Assembly (NCBI GenBank): GCA_964036045.1 | Contig: OZ038383.1 | Span: 95,103,568-95,167,567 of the forward strand | Direction of reading: 5' to 3' | DNA: 64,000 bases | Source of the DNA: Eutreptiella sp. 'Long Island Sound 2002' | Lineage: Eukaryota; Euglenozoa; Euglenophyceae; Eutreptiales; Eutreptiaceae | Shown here: in pieces, positions 41,804 to 52,664 of the stretch | Numbering within the stretch: position 1 is the first letter of the stretch | Layout of the letters: each line of letters begins with the position of its first letter | Translations under genes and position numbers: made by a program | Notes under the pieces: model-generated | What the model was told of the DNA's origin: nothing | What the model saw: only the letters and a program-made list of their open reading frames with translations | Database searches by the model: none

Positions 41804-43746
41804 TTGGTGCCGGCGTCATGGCACCCTTCGTAGAATGACGAGTGGAAATTGCCTTTATTCTGGTTACTCGCACTTATTTTTCAGATATCAACGTACGTGT
41901 TTGACGTTGTGTTGCTTGTGTACCCAAGGATTTGAAATGTTGGTCTATTCGACAACAAGGAACACCGGTGCCGGGAAACACAACTCTACGTTGGATGTAT
42001 TTTCGTTGTACCAGTAAGGTCGACAACTGGTTTTCTCCTATGTCGCGGTTTTAGAGACCGGGAATGGTATCAACCGGCGGTATGTGTGACATCCACCGTT
42101 CTAAGCCGCACTTTTGTAGACGGATCCGAAATTCTACCAGCTGGTAAATGTGCGGGACTTGTTAGGTTGGTTCGGTGTGGTTATCGATTATTTTGTTTGA
42201 AAGCTGGTAATCTGCTCCCATCCTGTGCACACGACCGGCAGCGAAGGTTCTAATAAATATGGTCAAGTTGGTAAGCGGTATCCTGCCACACAATCATTGC
42301 AGCTGGGGTCATGTGGTGGAGATCTGTGAACCCCCCAATTTGCGCAAGGACCCTCTTGACCACCTTGCTCAGAAGTGCCCAAATGAGGGAAGTCGAATTC
42401 GTGGGATTTGGCTGCCATCGCTAGCGCAGTTCTGGCGTGTGGCGCTGAGCCTCCGCGGACTCAACGCTAAGTCGGGCTTTATCTGTTGGTTGGTTCAATG
42501 TCCAGTTGTTGCTGCTTATTTTTCCCCCACACACACGTGGTGTTTGTGGCCCCCGCCATCATATGAATGCAATAGGTGCAGTGGGATGTTGTAGTCCTAG
42601 CTTACGGTAGATGGGGTGAGTGGTGAAAGGAGGTGTAGCCGGTGTATATACTATATGCTTGACTTTCCGATGGCTGAATTGTGTACATAGTGCTAAGCTT
42701 GTCGGATTTTGGCTCGCCATGACTGCTATGATGCCCGTGTTTAGGCCGCCACGGTGTGGAGGCCTTCTTCTTTGAAAAAAAATTCACCATACTGAGTCCG
42801 GGCGGGACCCCTTTGTGCTACCCCCTGTTGATGGGCAGGTGTCTCGGTGCCATCTTCCCACTTTTTTTTGTGTTGTCATCCCAATGCCCGATTGCGGTCC
42901 AGCGGGCTCGCGTACGGTGAGGTGAGCGACACAAATTTTGATGAGTTGCATCTGACCCAAGCTGACGTGCTTGTGGTTACATCCACATGCCGGCACCATG
43001 CCCCCCCCCCCAAATGGGTTGCCACGCCAAGGTGTCATTTTTACCCAATGGACACCGGACAAGCATTGCCGCGCCACAGTCAAGAATGCAACCAATCTTG
43101 ACCCTTTGCCGTTGCCGGCAGTAAAGGGATTCACGGGGACTAGATCAAGACTTTGTGCCAATCTAGCACCAAGTGTTATGGTTGGGGATTGTTGACAAGG
43201 ATATGATGGAAACCATCTTTAACCCCATGCAGCCGTCTGTCACTCCTACCTAGGAGTTCCGACCCGCGTTCCTCTCGCGGAGCAGCCCCAACATCGCCCA
43301 CTTCCAAGTCGGGGAAGGCCAAATCCTTTTGTGGCGGGGACCCTACCAGCTCTAGGTCCGCAAGACCGGGCCCTCCGACGTGAATGGCACTGTCCGCTTT
43401 GCCCTCGGTGGTGTCATCGCACCAACCGGCCCGACAACGGCGTGGCAGCTCATCAACGCCGTCCTTGCTTGTAGGCCCCAAGTGGAAGCAAAATCGGGGT
43501 GGTGGTCTATTTCATGCCTCTGTGACGTGCAGGTATGCCTTTGGGTTGCATACCGGGCGGGGTAAACACATTGCATGCCATTTTCACGCGAAATGCGCGC
43601 AAATTTCGCACACCGGGTCTCCAAATTCGGCGCCAGCCGTATTTCGACTCGAAAAACGTGTACCTCAAATGCACATCCAGTTAAGTGAATTCAGAATGTA
43701 CAAAACACAAGACATCATGGCATGCGAAACAATAGATACCATTTCT
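41804..43746. other. No firmly supported gene
   Basis: A 111-codon plus frame at 42259-42594 and a 125-codon minus frame at 42784-43161 lack motifs. At 43263-43475 a plus frame containing QVGEGQILLWRGPYQL and VNGTVRFALGGVIAP is protein-like, but is broken by stops and a frame change. Confidence 0.3.
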
Positions 43747-44573
43747 TCATATAGTCCAACGCCGCGTCTTCCGGGCCCCGATTCGCTGCCGCAAAGTCTT
43801 ATCATAGCCTAGGTCACTAGGTGCCTTTCGGTGTGCTGGAGCGGCAAGGAGTCGCACACTTATGCTCCCTTGACCGCGCATGCTCCACTCACTAGGGTCC
43901 CATCCCTCGCAATGGAGGCGGTCAGCAATGGTATGGTTATCCACAACCACCTGCAGACCCAACATGCCCCGCAAGAGGCTTCCCCACTATTGTACAACAC
44001 GCACTTTAGTCGCCGGTGGTACCCCTCGATTGCAAAACATGCAAATTTGGAGAAGATTTGCGAATGGCGAGCAAAGAAATACGTATGGTCTATCCACAAG
44101 TGGGACCACAAAAGTTTGTCGCGCTCAAGCTGCAAATGGGCTTCACCCTTTGCAATACTATACTCCCTCAACAGCTTTGGGCCACCGCCTGAACAACCGT
44201 GTCTGCCATGCAGATACACACATGGCACTAAAAATGGTCCACGTTGTGCGGCATACGTCCACCCAAAGTTGTCTTGCAACACATCCCCCTTCCATGTCCC
44301 CCTTATGGACACACTCATCTTTTAGGCTTTCGAACCCCTTTTTCCGCATGAGGTTCACTGTTGCAGCACACACAACCGGATCTTTCCCTTTTCGTTGGCC
44401 TCCTCAGAATGTACACTCCCACACGTACATGCTTTCGCTGCTAGCCGGGCCACATTTAGGATAGGTTGGAGGAGGGTCGGGGCCACCACAGCAAGCGACT
44501 TGCTAGTGGCTACCACTAGAGCATCCTTCATACCATATATACTGCATAAACAAACCCACATATCACGGTGCAC
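43747..44573 (-). pseudogene. Transposase-like fragment, frameshifted
   Basis: Minus-strand frames, read in order, give FESLKDECVHKGDMEG, DNFGWTYAAQRGPFLVPC, REYSIAKGEAHLQLERDKLL, IFSKFACFAIEGYHRRLK and, after a frame change, LGLQVVVDNHTIADRLHCEG. The final blocks (FS…E…R.LK…GLQVVVDNH) have the layout of the C-terminal part of a DDE transposase. They recall MFSSDISESINRFLKHGH of the transposase at 50617-52430, without clear identity. At least two frame changes make it inactive. Confidence 0.4.
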
Positions 44574-44769
44574 CCATAATCGGGGATGCAGCGTGTGGCA
44601 GAGATGTGCCTCTAAACAGCACTGATGGGGAGGTTGGCATCGGCATCAGCTAACCACCAGGCGTCACTGGCCCTGGCTGCTTGTGGCTTGACTGCCTGTG
44701 GGACGGTACCTATCACCCTCCTGGCTACCCGCCTGTGGGCGTTCTGGCCCCTCCGCGGGCATCTTGAAA

Positions 44770-45300
44770 CTAGGGTTTGTGGTTGTTGCTGCTACACGGG
44801 TCGGGGTGTAGTGGGCTTGGACATGCCCGTGCAAATCCAACGCAGACCCCACGTGCGGCGAAACGCTCCTGAATAACGTGCACTGGCTCCTCGCTTGCCA
44901 TTGGAAACGAACAAGCCCCTCCTTTGCAGCTAGTTGCCCCCTGATGGTGATGGTCTCTGCTACCCCCACCCATGTGTGCGTACTTGCAAGCAAAAACCGC
45001 ACTCTCTTGGGGTTGGTGTGGGTGAGGTGAGGTGCGCCCCGCCGGCTGCTGCACGTGCTAGAGCTGCTGCTGCTGCTGCTGCTGCTGGGGCTGCTGCTAC
45101 CTCTACTTCTGCCCAAAACGGGCCGAAAGCCGCTGCTTTAGGATGTCCACGTGGCTGTGTAGCAAGTCCCTTTCCTACTCTAGTACCTTGGGCAGCGAGC
45201 CGGCCACTTGTGTCTCGCTTCCCGACACCTCAAGTTGCCTCTGCACGAATTCCAACTCTTGTTGGGCCCTGTCGCGCTGCTCAAATTGCTGCTACGGTTC
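44770..45300 (-). pseudogene. Coiled-coil / poly-Gln coding fragment with stops
   Basis: The minus strand reads QFEQRDRAQQELEFVQRQLE, then ERDLLHSHVDILKQRLSARF, then a CAG repeat (about eight Gln), then QPAGRTSPHPHQPQESAVFA. Several in-frame stops (TAG) interrupt it. The order coiled coil, ERDxL helix, Gln/Pro linker is the same as in 48732-49548, so both may come from one gene family. Function unknown. Confidence 0.35.
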
Positions 45301-45400
45301 TTGAATGTGCACCGTCCATTTGACCATGACTTTTTGTTACGGGGTGCATCCCCATCTCCCTCATGGGCAGCTGAAGACTAATGCAAATGTGGTTTTCGGT
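45297..45400 (+). repeat. Dispersed repeat family, short fourth copy
   Basis: GTGCACCGTCCATTTGACCA, TTTTTGTTACGGGGTGCA and CCCCATCTCCCTCATG align with 36192-36250 of the second copy. Confidence 0.45.
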
Positions 45401-45759
45401 GTGGGATCCTGGCATCAGTACAACCCCCCCAAACCCGGTACGCGGAATTCGCCTGTGGGCAGAGAGTGCCCGATGTATTGCCTTGGTCACATAGGACACT
45501 CTCTGAAAACATTGCAAGACAATTATACAGGGGCTTAAGCGGTTTGGCCAAAGATTTGTGGACCACATGGTGGCCTTTACACACGATATGCCTGCACAGC
45601 TATTGTTTTCGTGATTTTGCATCACAAGAACGACCCACATGCCACTCTTTTGCTCTGAAAATCGCAGTTGTTGATGCCTATATGACTAGACTTGAGTGGT
45701 ACTAGCTTCAAAACAGCATCAGGCTGTGATGCCGAGCAGCGGGAGGAGATACTGAAGTA

Positions 45760-45930
45760 CATGACAGGACCAAAGCCAAAAGTGAATGGGATTGGAGCAG
45801 TGGCTCGAAATACACGAAGAGAGACATCCTCGCGAGTTGTTTGGATGCACCACAAAAATACATTACTTCATCGGAGCCCAAGTATGTAGCCCGTGCCTCA
45901 GGTGTGCAGTGGGCATGATGTCTGTTGGTC
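45760..45930 (+). pseudogene. Possible Ty1/copia RNase H remnant
   Basis: One plus frame reads CLDAPQKYITSSEPKYVARA followed by SGVQWA and a stop. It resembles the copia RNase H segment QxxxxxSSxEAEYxAxxxxxxE, in which SSTEAEY is diagnostic; here it is SSEPKYV. Very short and degraded; no other copia domains are seen. Confidence 0.3.
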
Positions 45931-45999
45931 AAGTGGTATTGTGACGTGTTAGGTTGAGGGAAGGAGGCACCGCTGGAGAGAGCCAAGAAATTGATTACC

Positions 46000-46266
46000 T
46001 CATAGGTAGAAATCAAAATCTACGTTGGCAGATGGCACTCCGGTGCAGATGGGCCCTTCCCAAGCTGGGATGTTATAAAGCAGGCCTCTATTTGGTATGA
46101 CGAGCGGTGGAAACCTTTGATTGGCAGTCATGAAGCCCTTGGCAGAACCGTCGGTGCCCGCAACAACGGATTCAAAGTCCGTGTTTATTAGGCCGAGGAT
46201 GGTAGTCCTAAAAAGTATACTATAGACATTGTAGGGGATGACCACCCAAATCTCAGAATTTTTCAA
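46000..46266 (-). CDS. Hypothetical frame, 88 codons
   Basis: Encodes KNSEIWVVIPYNVYSILFRT, GLINTDFESVVAGTDGSAKG and RFPPLVIPNRGLLYNIPAWE. The sequence is varied, beta-rich in composition and free of repeats, so it may be a real coding relic. The upstream end lies near 46266 with no start context. No family assigned. Confidence 0.3.
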   Translation of the reverse strand: MKNSEIWVVIPYNVYSILFRTTILGLINTDFESVVAGTDGSAKGFMTANQRFPPLVIPNRGLLYNIPAWEGPICTGVPSANVDFDFYL

Positions 46267-46349
46267 GGCGCCACTTGACAGGTTGCACCAAGGGATCTAT
46301 TGGGTGTTCCATACCGTGCGGCGTATACAACCTGCCTCACGCATACGGT

Positions 46350-46635
46350 CTACAGATCCTTGTCAACGCTAGTGGTGAGGGCTGTGACTCCCTTCCCGCA
46401 TTGATGGGAAAGTAGTTGCAGCAACCAATACCTTTGGTGGTAGCAGGCACCCGTTTGGACGTTCGAAACACGTTCGAACACTCCTAATTTAAAAAGCGTG
46501 GTAGGGCAGCTGTGTTTCTACACATCCTTGTCGACGTTAGTGGTGATGGCTGTGACTCATTTCCCCCATTGATGGGAAAGTAGTTGCAGCAACCAATACC
46601 TTTGGTGGTAGCACACACCCCTTTGGACTTTCGGA
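46350..46635. repeat. 168-bp direct tandem duplication
   Basis: CTACAGATCCTTGTCAACG at 46350 recurs as CTACACATCCTTGTCGACG at 46518. Long identical blocks follow: GATGGGAAAGTAGTTGCAGC and AACCAATACCTTTGGTGGTA. Confidence 0.8.
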
Positions 46636-46823
46636 ACTTCAAGGCATAGTCAATGCGACTAGAGTCAATGGACGGTTGCCAATATGTTGACAGTACAATT
46701 TACGATACGCGCATTTAGCAAGCAGTGCATGAGGTCCCGTCCTTTGGTGTTTGTTGTGCCTGCTTAATATGCCAAAAAAGTCACCCCTTTTTTTCTGTGG
46801 ATCATGGTCTACTGAGCTCCAAT
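46636..46823. other. Spacer
   Basis: No feature seen apart from an in-frame open extension upstream of the next ORF. Confidence 0.3.
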
Positions 46824-47339
46824 ATGCCACTCGTTGCTCCCGGGGGTGTCCTCAAGAGTCTCAGCCTTGCACCATCCCATACACGCATGCCTGACAAGGT
46901 GCCCCAGTTGTCAACGTTTATGTCTACGCCTAGCCTAGCGGCCCAACTTTTCCATTTTTTGCCCAAAATTTTTTCGTTGTCGTGGTGCTTCACTGGTCTC
47001 CCTGCCACCTTTCATGCTTCTACACATAGTCTTGCCAACTACGTTCAAGACACTGACAGCCTTTACATGGCTAACTCGGAATGGTGGCCCGTTGATATTT
47101 GTGATGGTAAGAAGCCTAAAGTAATGACAGGTGAATCTGACGAGGTGGATGATGATGATGATGATAGGGGGGATGTCAGGATGGAAACACCATCCCAAAA
47201 GGGGCCAAAGGCATCGACAACCGCCCGTACCTCTTCCACTCCTCCTCCTCCCAGGAAAATGCTAGCCCAAGCCAACAGAGGGAGTGCTTTGTTTGCCCTG
47301 GAAGGCAAGGCCGCCAAGGTTATGCAAGCCAAGGGATAA
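46824..47339 (+). CDS. Hypothetical protein, 171 codons, acidic patch and basic C-terminus
   Basis: Start taken at MPLVAPGGVLKSLSLAPSH. The second half (LYMANSEWWPVDICDGKKPK, then DEVDDDDDDRGDV, then RKMLAQANRGSALFALEGKA) is well organised: aromatic patch, Asp run, Pro/Ser/Thr linker, basic helix. It ends at TAA 47337-47339. The GAT run is a microsatellite at 47149-47163. An Asp run of similar type occurs in the frame near 49942-49975. No family assigned. Confidence 0.3.
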   Translation: MPLVAPGGVLKSLSLAPSHTRMPDKVPQLSTFMSTPSLAAQLFHFLPKIFSLSWCFTGLPATFHASTHSLANYVQDTDSLYMANSEWWPVDICDGKKPKVMTGESDEVDDDDDDRGDVRMETPSQKGPKASTTARTSSTPPPPRKMLAQANRGSALFALEGKAAKVMQAKG

Positions 47340-47689
47340 TGTAATACACTATATGTAGATGTTTTTTTGCGCTTGCGCTCCCAAAGAGCGACCAGCAAAT
47401 CCCTCTGTTTGATGCAAACCAATTGTTTCACTGTGTCATATCGCAGTTTACGCTATTAGTACCCTGGAGCAGGCGGGGGGAGGGCCACGAAAAAAATCCG
47501 CCTAGACGCGAAAAATTCATTCCCGCGCGACATTTCTCTCTCCCGACCCCGCATGCAAAAATTTCTACCCGCGGGGGGACTTTCTCCTCCCTCGATCCCC
47601 CTTTGTACCCCTTGCCCCCCCCCCCCCCCCAATGCTCCGCCACATTCATAGAAGTACGCTGAACTTTTGTGCGGGCTACCCCGGCCACC
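47340..47689. other. Possible 5' region of the next gene
   Basis: Holds a C run (47616-47631) followed by AATGCTCCGCCACATTCATA and GCGGGCTACCCCGGCCACC, which match the sequence upstream of the equivalent start codon on the minus strand at 55558-55600 of transposon copy 2. Confidence 0.4.
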
Positions 47690-48010
47690 ATGGCCTCGAG
47701 TGGCCAATCTCGTGCCCCCGATCATGGGGCCGACTCACGGAGCGCCGGTTTCCGCCCACCGCGCCGCGTTCTCCCCTGCCCCCCTCCCTTCAGTCCTTGT
47801 ATCCACCCACTTCTCCATTTTCTGCCCGTTGTCCTTGGCGGCGGGCTTGTCAACACCCCTAGTGCCCCTTCCTTGTTCCGTCTCCTTCTACTTGCCACCC
47901 AAACCCGCCCTCCTGCCTTTTGTGGATCACGGTCACAGTCACTTGGCTTATTTGGCTCCCTGCTTACCTATTCGTCATTAGCTAGCCCTATCCTTCGCAG
48001 TAGTTGGTGA
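47690..48010 (+). CDS. Gene start with conserved MAS-x-GQS…DSRSAGF N-terminus
   Basis: ATG at 47690 begins MASSGQSRAPDHGADSRSAG. The same N-terminus, with codon-level silent differences (AGC versus TCG for Ser, TCA versus TCT, GGA versus GGG), occurs on the minus strand at 55557 in transposon copy 2. Sequence upstream is also conserved. After AGF the copies diverge into unrelated Pro-rich sequence, and GGTTTCC may mark an exon end. The downstream frame to 48010 is low-complexity and may not be coding. Confidence 0.4.
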   Translation: MASSGQSRAPDHGADSRSAGFRPPRRVLPCPPPFSPCIHPLLHFLPVVLGGGLVNTPSAPSLFRLLLLATQTRPPAFCGSRSQSLGLFGSLLTYSSLASPILRSSW

Positions 48011-48731
48011 GACTGCAAAGGTGCATTGTTGTCCTCCTCCCTCCTCCCTTTCCACCTCCAATAACCTCCTGATTGGTGTGTTCAACGGTTAGGTCCACGG
48101 TGTCCGCCGCTGATCGCCTATGCGGCGCCCGTGCATTGCCCGTGCATCGCCCTTGCATTGCGCTTGCATTGCCCTCTACTCTCTACACCCCCATCCTTGC
48201 TTGCCTCCTTCCTCTCTCCCCCTACTATTCCCCTGCCCCTTTTCTCCGCTTCTTCCTTATTTCGCATGCATGTCCTTGCTAGCCCACTTGCATCCATCCG
48301 TGTCCTTTCCTCTTCTTTCAGCTGCCCCCCTCTGCAGCCCTATGCCCCCCCTCTTTGTCCCGCTGTAGCAACTCTATGGCCACCCCATGGTGGACGTTGC
48401 TTCGCCGACATTGGCCGTGGTCCAACCTTCACATACTGGCGAGCCTGCCACCTCCACCAATGCGTGCGGGCAGTGGAGGGGGTTGTTGGTGTGGGGGTCT
48501 GCACGGTCTGGCCCCCCCAGAACCACACAATGGCGTGCTACATAAAAAACGGCAGATTCACAACGCACGCCACGGAGGAGCCACCACTGTTGTGGTGCGC
48601 TTACCACTATCCCTGTCCACCATCTTGTTCTCCTCACGTGCGGCTCACTCACTGTCTCGGTCCGCCATGCTCTTGCACTTCTTCGGTACTCACTCCGCTT
48701 TGCTTTTCTTCGGTGGCCGCTTAGGGTACGT
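48011..48731. other. No supported gene
   Basis: CCCGTGCATTGCCCTTGCAT-type repetition at 48128-48170 and C/T-rich sequence to 48360. Frames on both strands overlap extensively. Confidence 0.3.
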
Positions 48732-49548
48732 CTACAGCCTGACCACAACTATACCGGTGTCCACGGACGTCTCCGTCACGATGGTGACGAGCCTCTTGGC
48801 CTGGCCAGGCAACCGCTTGCCGTGGTGCGCGAGCCTTAGCAGCTCTTGTAGCCGCGCCGTCCTGGCATACCTCAACGCCCCGGTACCGATCCTCCAAAAT
48901 GGTTGGTTGCCCACGCACGCGCCAATCAAACGTCCGGGTCTTGACCCCTTTCCGCGCCACTAAAGCGAACATGGCCGCCTGCCCCACAACTGTGTATGTT
49001 TGCTGTTGTGGCGTGGGTGCTGTCGGTTGCTGCAGTGAGTCCCTCTCCATCATCAACCGCTTCACCAACTCGGCTCCTTTCTGCCTTGTGCTGCTCTATC
49101 GGCGCGCCGTCCAGCCCAGCAACCAGGCTAACGTGTCTGCTTGTTCTTGTGAATGCTGCGTCGTCATCGCTTTTGGGCGAAAAATATCCCACGGCACGGG
49201 CAATCTCCAGGCTCCTTTGTTGTGTAACAACTACGTCGGCAGCGCCACTGCCACATACGAACAGTCTCTCTGTTGTGCAACGGACGGCGGCCGAGCCGCC
49301 TGGAACTGGTGCACGTCCTCGTCCATCGCTGCAAATTGTGTCGCCATGTCGGCCGACGGCTGCAAGCGGAGGGGATCAGTCACAAAAGTTACCTCTCGGG
49401 TCCGGTCCACGGCTACAACATATGCATGGTTGTCCGCAACATCTAGCGGCCCCTCGTCCCGTTCAGAGTTGTATGCTGCAGGTGGTCGTGGCATCATGCC
49501 TACACTTCCGGTCAAGAGATTCTTTTTGCGCTTGTATACGAACTGCAT
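48732..49548 (-). pseudogene. Unidentified coding region, frame-broken, coiled-coil plus conserved-looking C-terminus
   Basis: Minus-strand pieces in order: RDEGPLDVADNHAYVVAVDR, ADMATQFAAMDEDVHQFQAA, then PKSDDDAAFTRTSRHVSLVA, then LVKRLMMERDSLQQPTAPTP, VVGQAAMFALVARKGVKTRT, and in a further frame ARLQELLRLAHHGKRLPGQA, KRLVTIVTETSVDTGIVVVR and a stop. At least two frame changes are needed. The ERDxL-helix followed by a Gln/Pro linker resembles 44770-45300. The product is not recognised. Confidence 0.35.
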
Positions 49549-50481
49549 GCCCTGAAGCTGGGATTGTTAACTCTCATATTGTTGCAGTGCAGTGCACTGT
49601 TGGCCCTCTTCTCTTACTGCATGTGTTGTACCATTTGTTCATGAGTATGATGTGAGGTGGTAGGATGATATACCCCTTGATCGGTGACGTGCACTCATTA
49701 TCAAAACTGTACACACACACACTTGGAAGTGGGCTCTCCATCGGAAGACTTGTTAGAAGAATTTAGGGAACTTTTTGCTACATATCCTACTATGGTTGTT
49801 GGCCAATATCAAGCGGACGTTGCTTGGTTTAATCGTACCCACCATGTCCCACCATGTTACTTACCTGCCGAAGTGTAAGGCAGGTGTTGCCCCTCAAGCT
49901 GTTGCCGGGGGTGCAGCTCAACTGGTAGGTACACTTAATGCGCATGATGATGATGATGATGGTGCTGATGATGAGCCTAATGATGCGCACCCCCCCCCCC
50001 GATGAATAACAAGGCGATGACTCTGGCTGTGCCATAATCTCTACGTCTTTCAAAGACACAGATGGACTGCCACTAGTCCTTTTACAGGAGGATGTGTTTG
50101 AGGTGCACTCTCACGGTGGTGACTTTGAATAACTTTTGCGGGGGTGTTCTGCAGGTCGTTCTTTCACACTACATGCAATACTAGTAATTTTCAACGTGGT
50201 ATCATGCAGACATTGGGAGACATCAACCTGTAGGTCAATGGCTTTGCTAGGTCACACAAAGCCCGTTGTCCCTCCTTTACAATTGTTTGTGGGATCTTAC
50301 TTCTATTTCTCAATGTCGCCAAGCTTACTACCTGTTTCCAAGTGAATTGATTTTTCAACAACGATGTTTAGGTGGGCTTGCCAACCTGTTGCCATGTTAG
50401 ATGAACTCCTGCGCATTCATCTGGGGGAGGACCTACCATCACCAATTCTATCGCAAATAGTCACACATTCACAGAGTGCTG
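49549..50481 (+). other. Spacer with a short protein-like frame
   Basis: A plus frame at 49726-49878 encodes SPSEDLLEEFRELFATYPTM and GQYQADVAWFNRTHHVPP, which looks coding but is short. A GAT microsatellite (49943-49957) gives an Asp run in another frame. No gene can be assembled. The block ends at the transposon's left terminus. Confidence 0.3.
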
Positions 50482-50554
50482 CCCTTGGTACACGCTAGAG
50501 AACCCAAATCGTTCTAGCCTAGAACGCTCTAGCTAGAACGTTCTAGCCTAGATT
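50482..50554 (+). repeat. Left terminal inverted repeat of copy 2
   Basis: After the tip come CGTTCTAGCCTAGAACG, CTCTAGCTAGAACG and TTCTAGCCTAGA: three overlapping palindromes built on CTAG. The counterpart lies at 55806-55871 in reverse orientation. Confidence 0.75.
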
Positions 50555-50616
50555 AGATCAATACTACAACGATATAATGTCTACCAACATATCCCAACTT
50601 CTTCATTGTTCCGTGC

Positions 50617-52430
50617 GTGCGTGCGTGCATGCTTGCTTGCTATTGTCCGTCGTGCATTGTTCCATGCTTCCTTCTTTCCCGCTTAGATATTGCACATTTC
50701 TTTGCAATAAAACGCCCCGCCACTACCCCCCTTGCTCCCTCCTCACCCGGGAAGGATACTTCCCTCTTGTCCAAGGCACTACGGGAGTTGAGTGGGGCCT
50801 CAAACCTCAAGGATGAGCGGGTGGGCCATTACTGGGCCACGTGGGCGCTATCATGCCCCCTAGCACGGCGGCAATTCAACAAGGCCGTCCAACATGTGAA
50901 CTCCGCCACTTCTACCCAAACCACGGGTGAGGAGTGCAAGGCCGCCGTTGAGGCATACACCGCCTCCCTACTTCCCCCCACCGCCATGTGTGAACTAGTG
51001 CTCAACATGAGGGCCCCCAAGTCGTCGTGGAGGACCCTCTCGGAGCTCTACACGCTCCGTAAGTTGGAGTATCACCGCACTGTCCCTAGTGGCCCCTACT
51101 CCCGACCAATTCGTACCGAGCGGGCTTTCCAAGCCCGTTGGAAGGAGTTGGTCGCCCCGGTGCAATTGGAAAACCCCGTTGCCACGGTGTTGCCCAAGGC
51201 CACCGGGATCTCATGGCCCTTCGCCTCATGGGTCACATACATCCTCTCCCGGCCGGGCTTGGTGCGGTCAATCAACCGCACCTTCCCATTGACGTTCATC
51301 GTCCGGGGAGATGCCTACCCCGTGGCCGGGGGCAATTGGACCCAACTCACCATCTCCTTGGCCAACTTCGAGCGCTTGGCCCGCTCCCCAGCGGGCCTTT
51401 GGGTGTTGAGCATGGCCAATTGCGATGACAAGGCCATGGAGACCCTTGGGACGTTGTGGAAGAGCAATTGGGAGGTAGTCCTCTCACGTAGTGCCTTTCA
51501 CTCGTTCTAGTTTTGATCTAGTCGGCCTCAAACACCGCTCGCTAGACGCTAGATTCGACTAGACTGGAACGAAATTAACCACCTCCCATGTCTCGTGTTT
51601 AGGTGATTCAAGAGATCATCGACACGGGGCTGGTCCAATGGGGGGCCTCCAAGGAGGAGGCAAACGTGATCCTCGGGGGGGATCAACCGTGGACGCGACG
51701 GGTGATCGGGGTGTCCACATGCCCCCAAGTGGGCTCCATGTTCAAAGAGGGCATATGAAATGCCCCAACGAAGACTTGGGAGGGTAGTACTAACCCCCGG
51801 ACCATGGAGGGTGATGAGGCCAACTACACGGCCTTCCTCCTTGGGACGCCATCCTTGCAAGCCGCCGGCTGCAGTACGCAGCCCCTTTTGAAATTGCCAC
51901 GTGCCTGGGTTGTCTTGTGCATTTTGCACTTGACAATGGCCATGGGCCGCTTGTTGGGGGAGTTTGTCGATCGGGAGGCTAGGTTCGTCACCCCTGCGCT
52001 CCGTCGAGACCTGCAAGTTCTCCTGTCGGAGTGGCGTGCAGGTTGGGGCGTTTATGGGTCAGCATCCCGGGATGGGGAGGAGGCAGCCATTTTTTTTGAC
52101 GCATGGCCGGATATTGCTAAGTGCCTCGGCATTAGGCCAAGCACGGCCAAGTACAAGGCCATCGCGAACATGTGGGACCTGCTGCAGGCCCTCTATTGTA
52201 CATATCAGGGCCCTAACCCTTTGAATTGTGCTGCTGTTGCGCGCGATTTCCGGCGACACTGCACTGCTGGACCAGCATAATGGTATCTACTAAGCCTTGA
52301 GCAGGATGTAGATACCATGTTGCAGAACATTAAGCCTTTAGGCCTGGCTATGTTCTCAAGTGACATTTCGGAAAGCATTAACCGCTTTCTGAAACATGGT
52401 CACAACGAGCACAGCAACCGGGGGGGGGCG
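50617..52430 (+). pseudogene. Transposase-like protein, one intron, two nonsense codons
   Basis: Exon one runs open to 51474 and splices in phase 0 to 51603 (KSNWE | VIQEIIDTGLVQWG). Blocks include RTERAFQARWKELVAP, TFIVRGDAYPVAGGNWTQL, SPAGLWVLSMANC, NVILGGDQPWTRRV, PRAWVVLCILHLTMAMGRL and GLAMFSSDISESINRFLKHG. RGDAY and LGGDQ are candidates for the first two catalytic acids, and the ILH..M..GR block resembles the position after the second acid in large DDE transposases. TGA at 51756-51758 (a Trp codon would fit) and TAA at 52278-52280 break the frame; beyond the G run at 52422 the frame changes. The true start is uncertain: the ATG used lies in a GTGC microsatellite. Superfamily not assigned. 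Confidence 0.5.
51475..51602 (+). other. Intron with CTAG palindromic module (51503-51571)
   Basis: Donor GAG|GTAGTC, acceptor GTGTTTAG, 128 bp, phase 0. CGTTCTAG…GATCTAGTC on the left pairs with GACTAGACTGGAACG on the right. The module lies between short ordinary intron flanks that provide the splice sites. Confidence 0.6.
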
Positions 52431-52664
52431 GCTGTCGGGTGGAGGGGGTGGACAAGGTGTCGGGTCGTCAATTGTCGGCCATCCACAGGGAGGCCAATGT
52501 GCAAGCGCAGTGCATAACGTGGTTGTTTGCGTACTTTGACGTGTCGTGGGTTGTGCATGGGGGGCCACGGTCGCAAGTGCCATGCTCGGGCAGGGATGCC
52601 ATGGAGCTAAGGAGGGGCCAGGGTCACATGCAGGCTTCCCGTAACCAGACTTTTGCAATCCAAG

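Noticed and set aside
46000-46266. Resemblance to dUTPase motifs (TDGSA, GLINTDF, VIPNRG)
   Set aside because: The motifs are in the wrong order: the GxIDxDY-like block precedes the GSAG-like block, and the remaining dUTPase motifs are absent.
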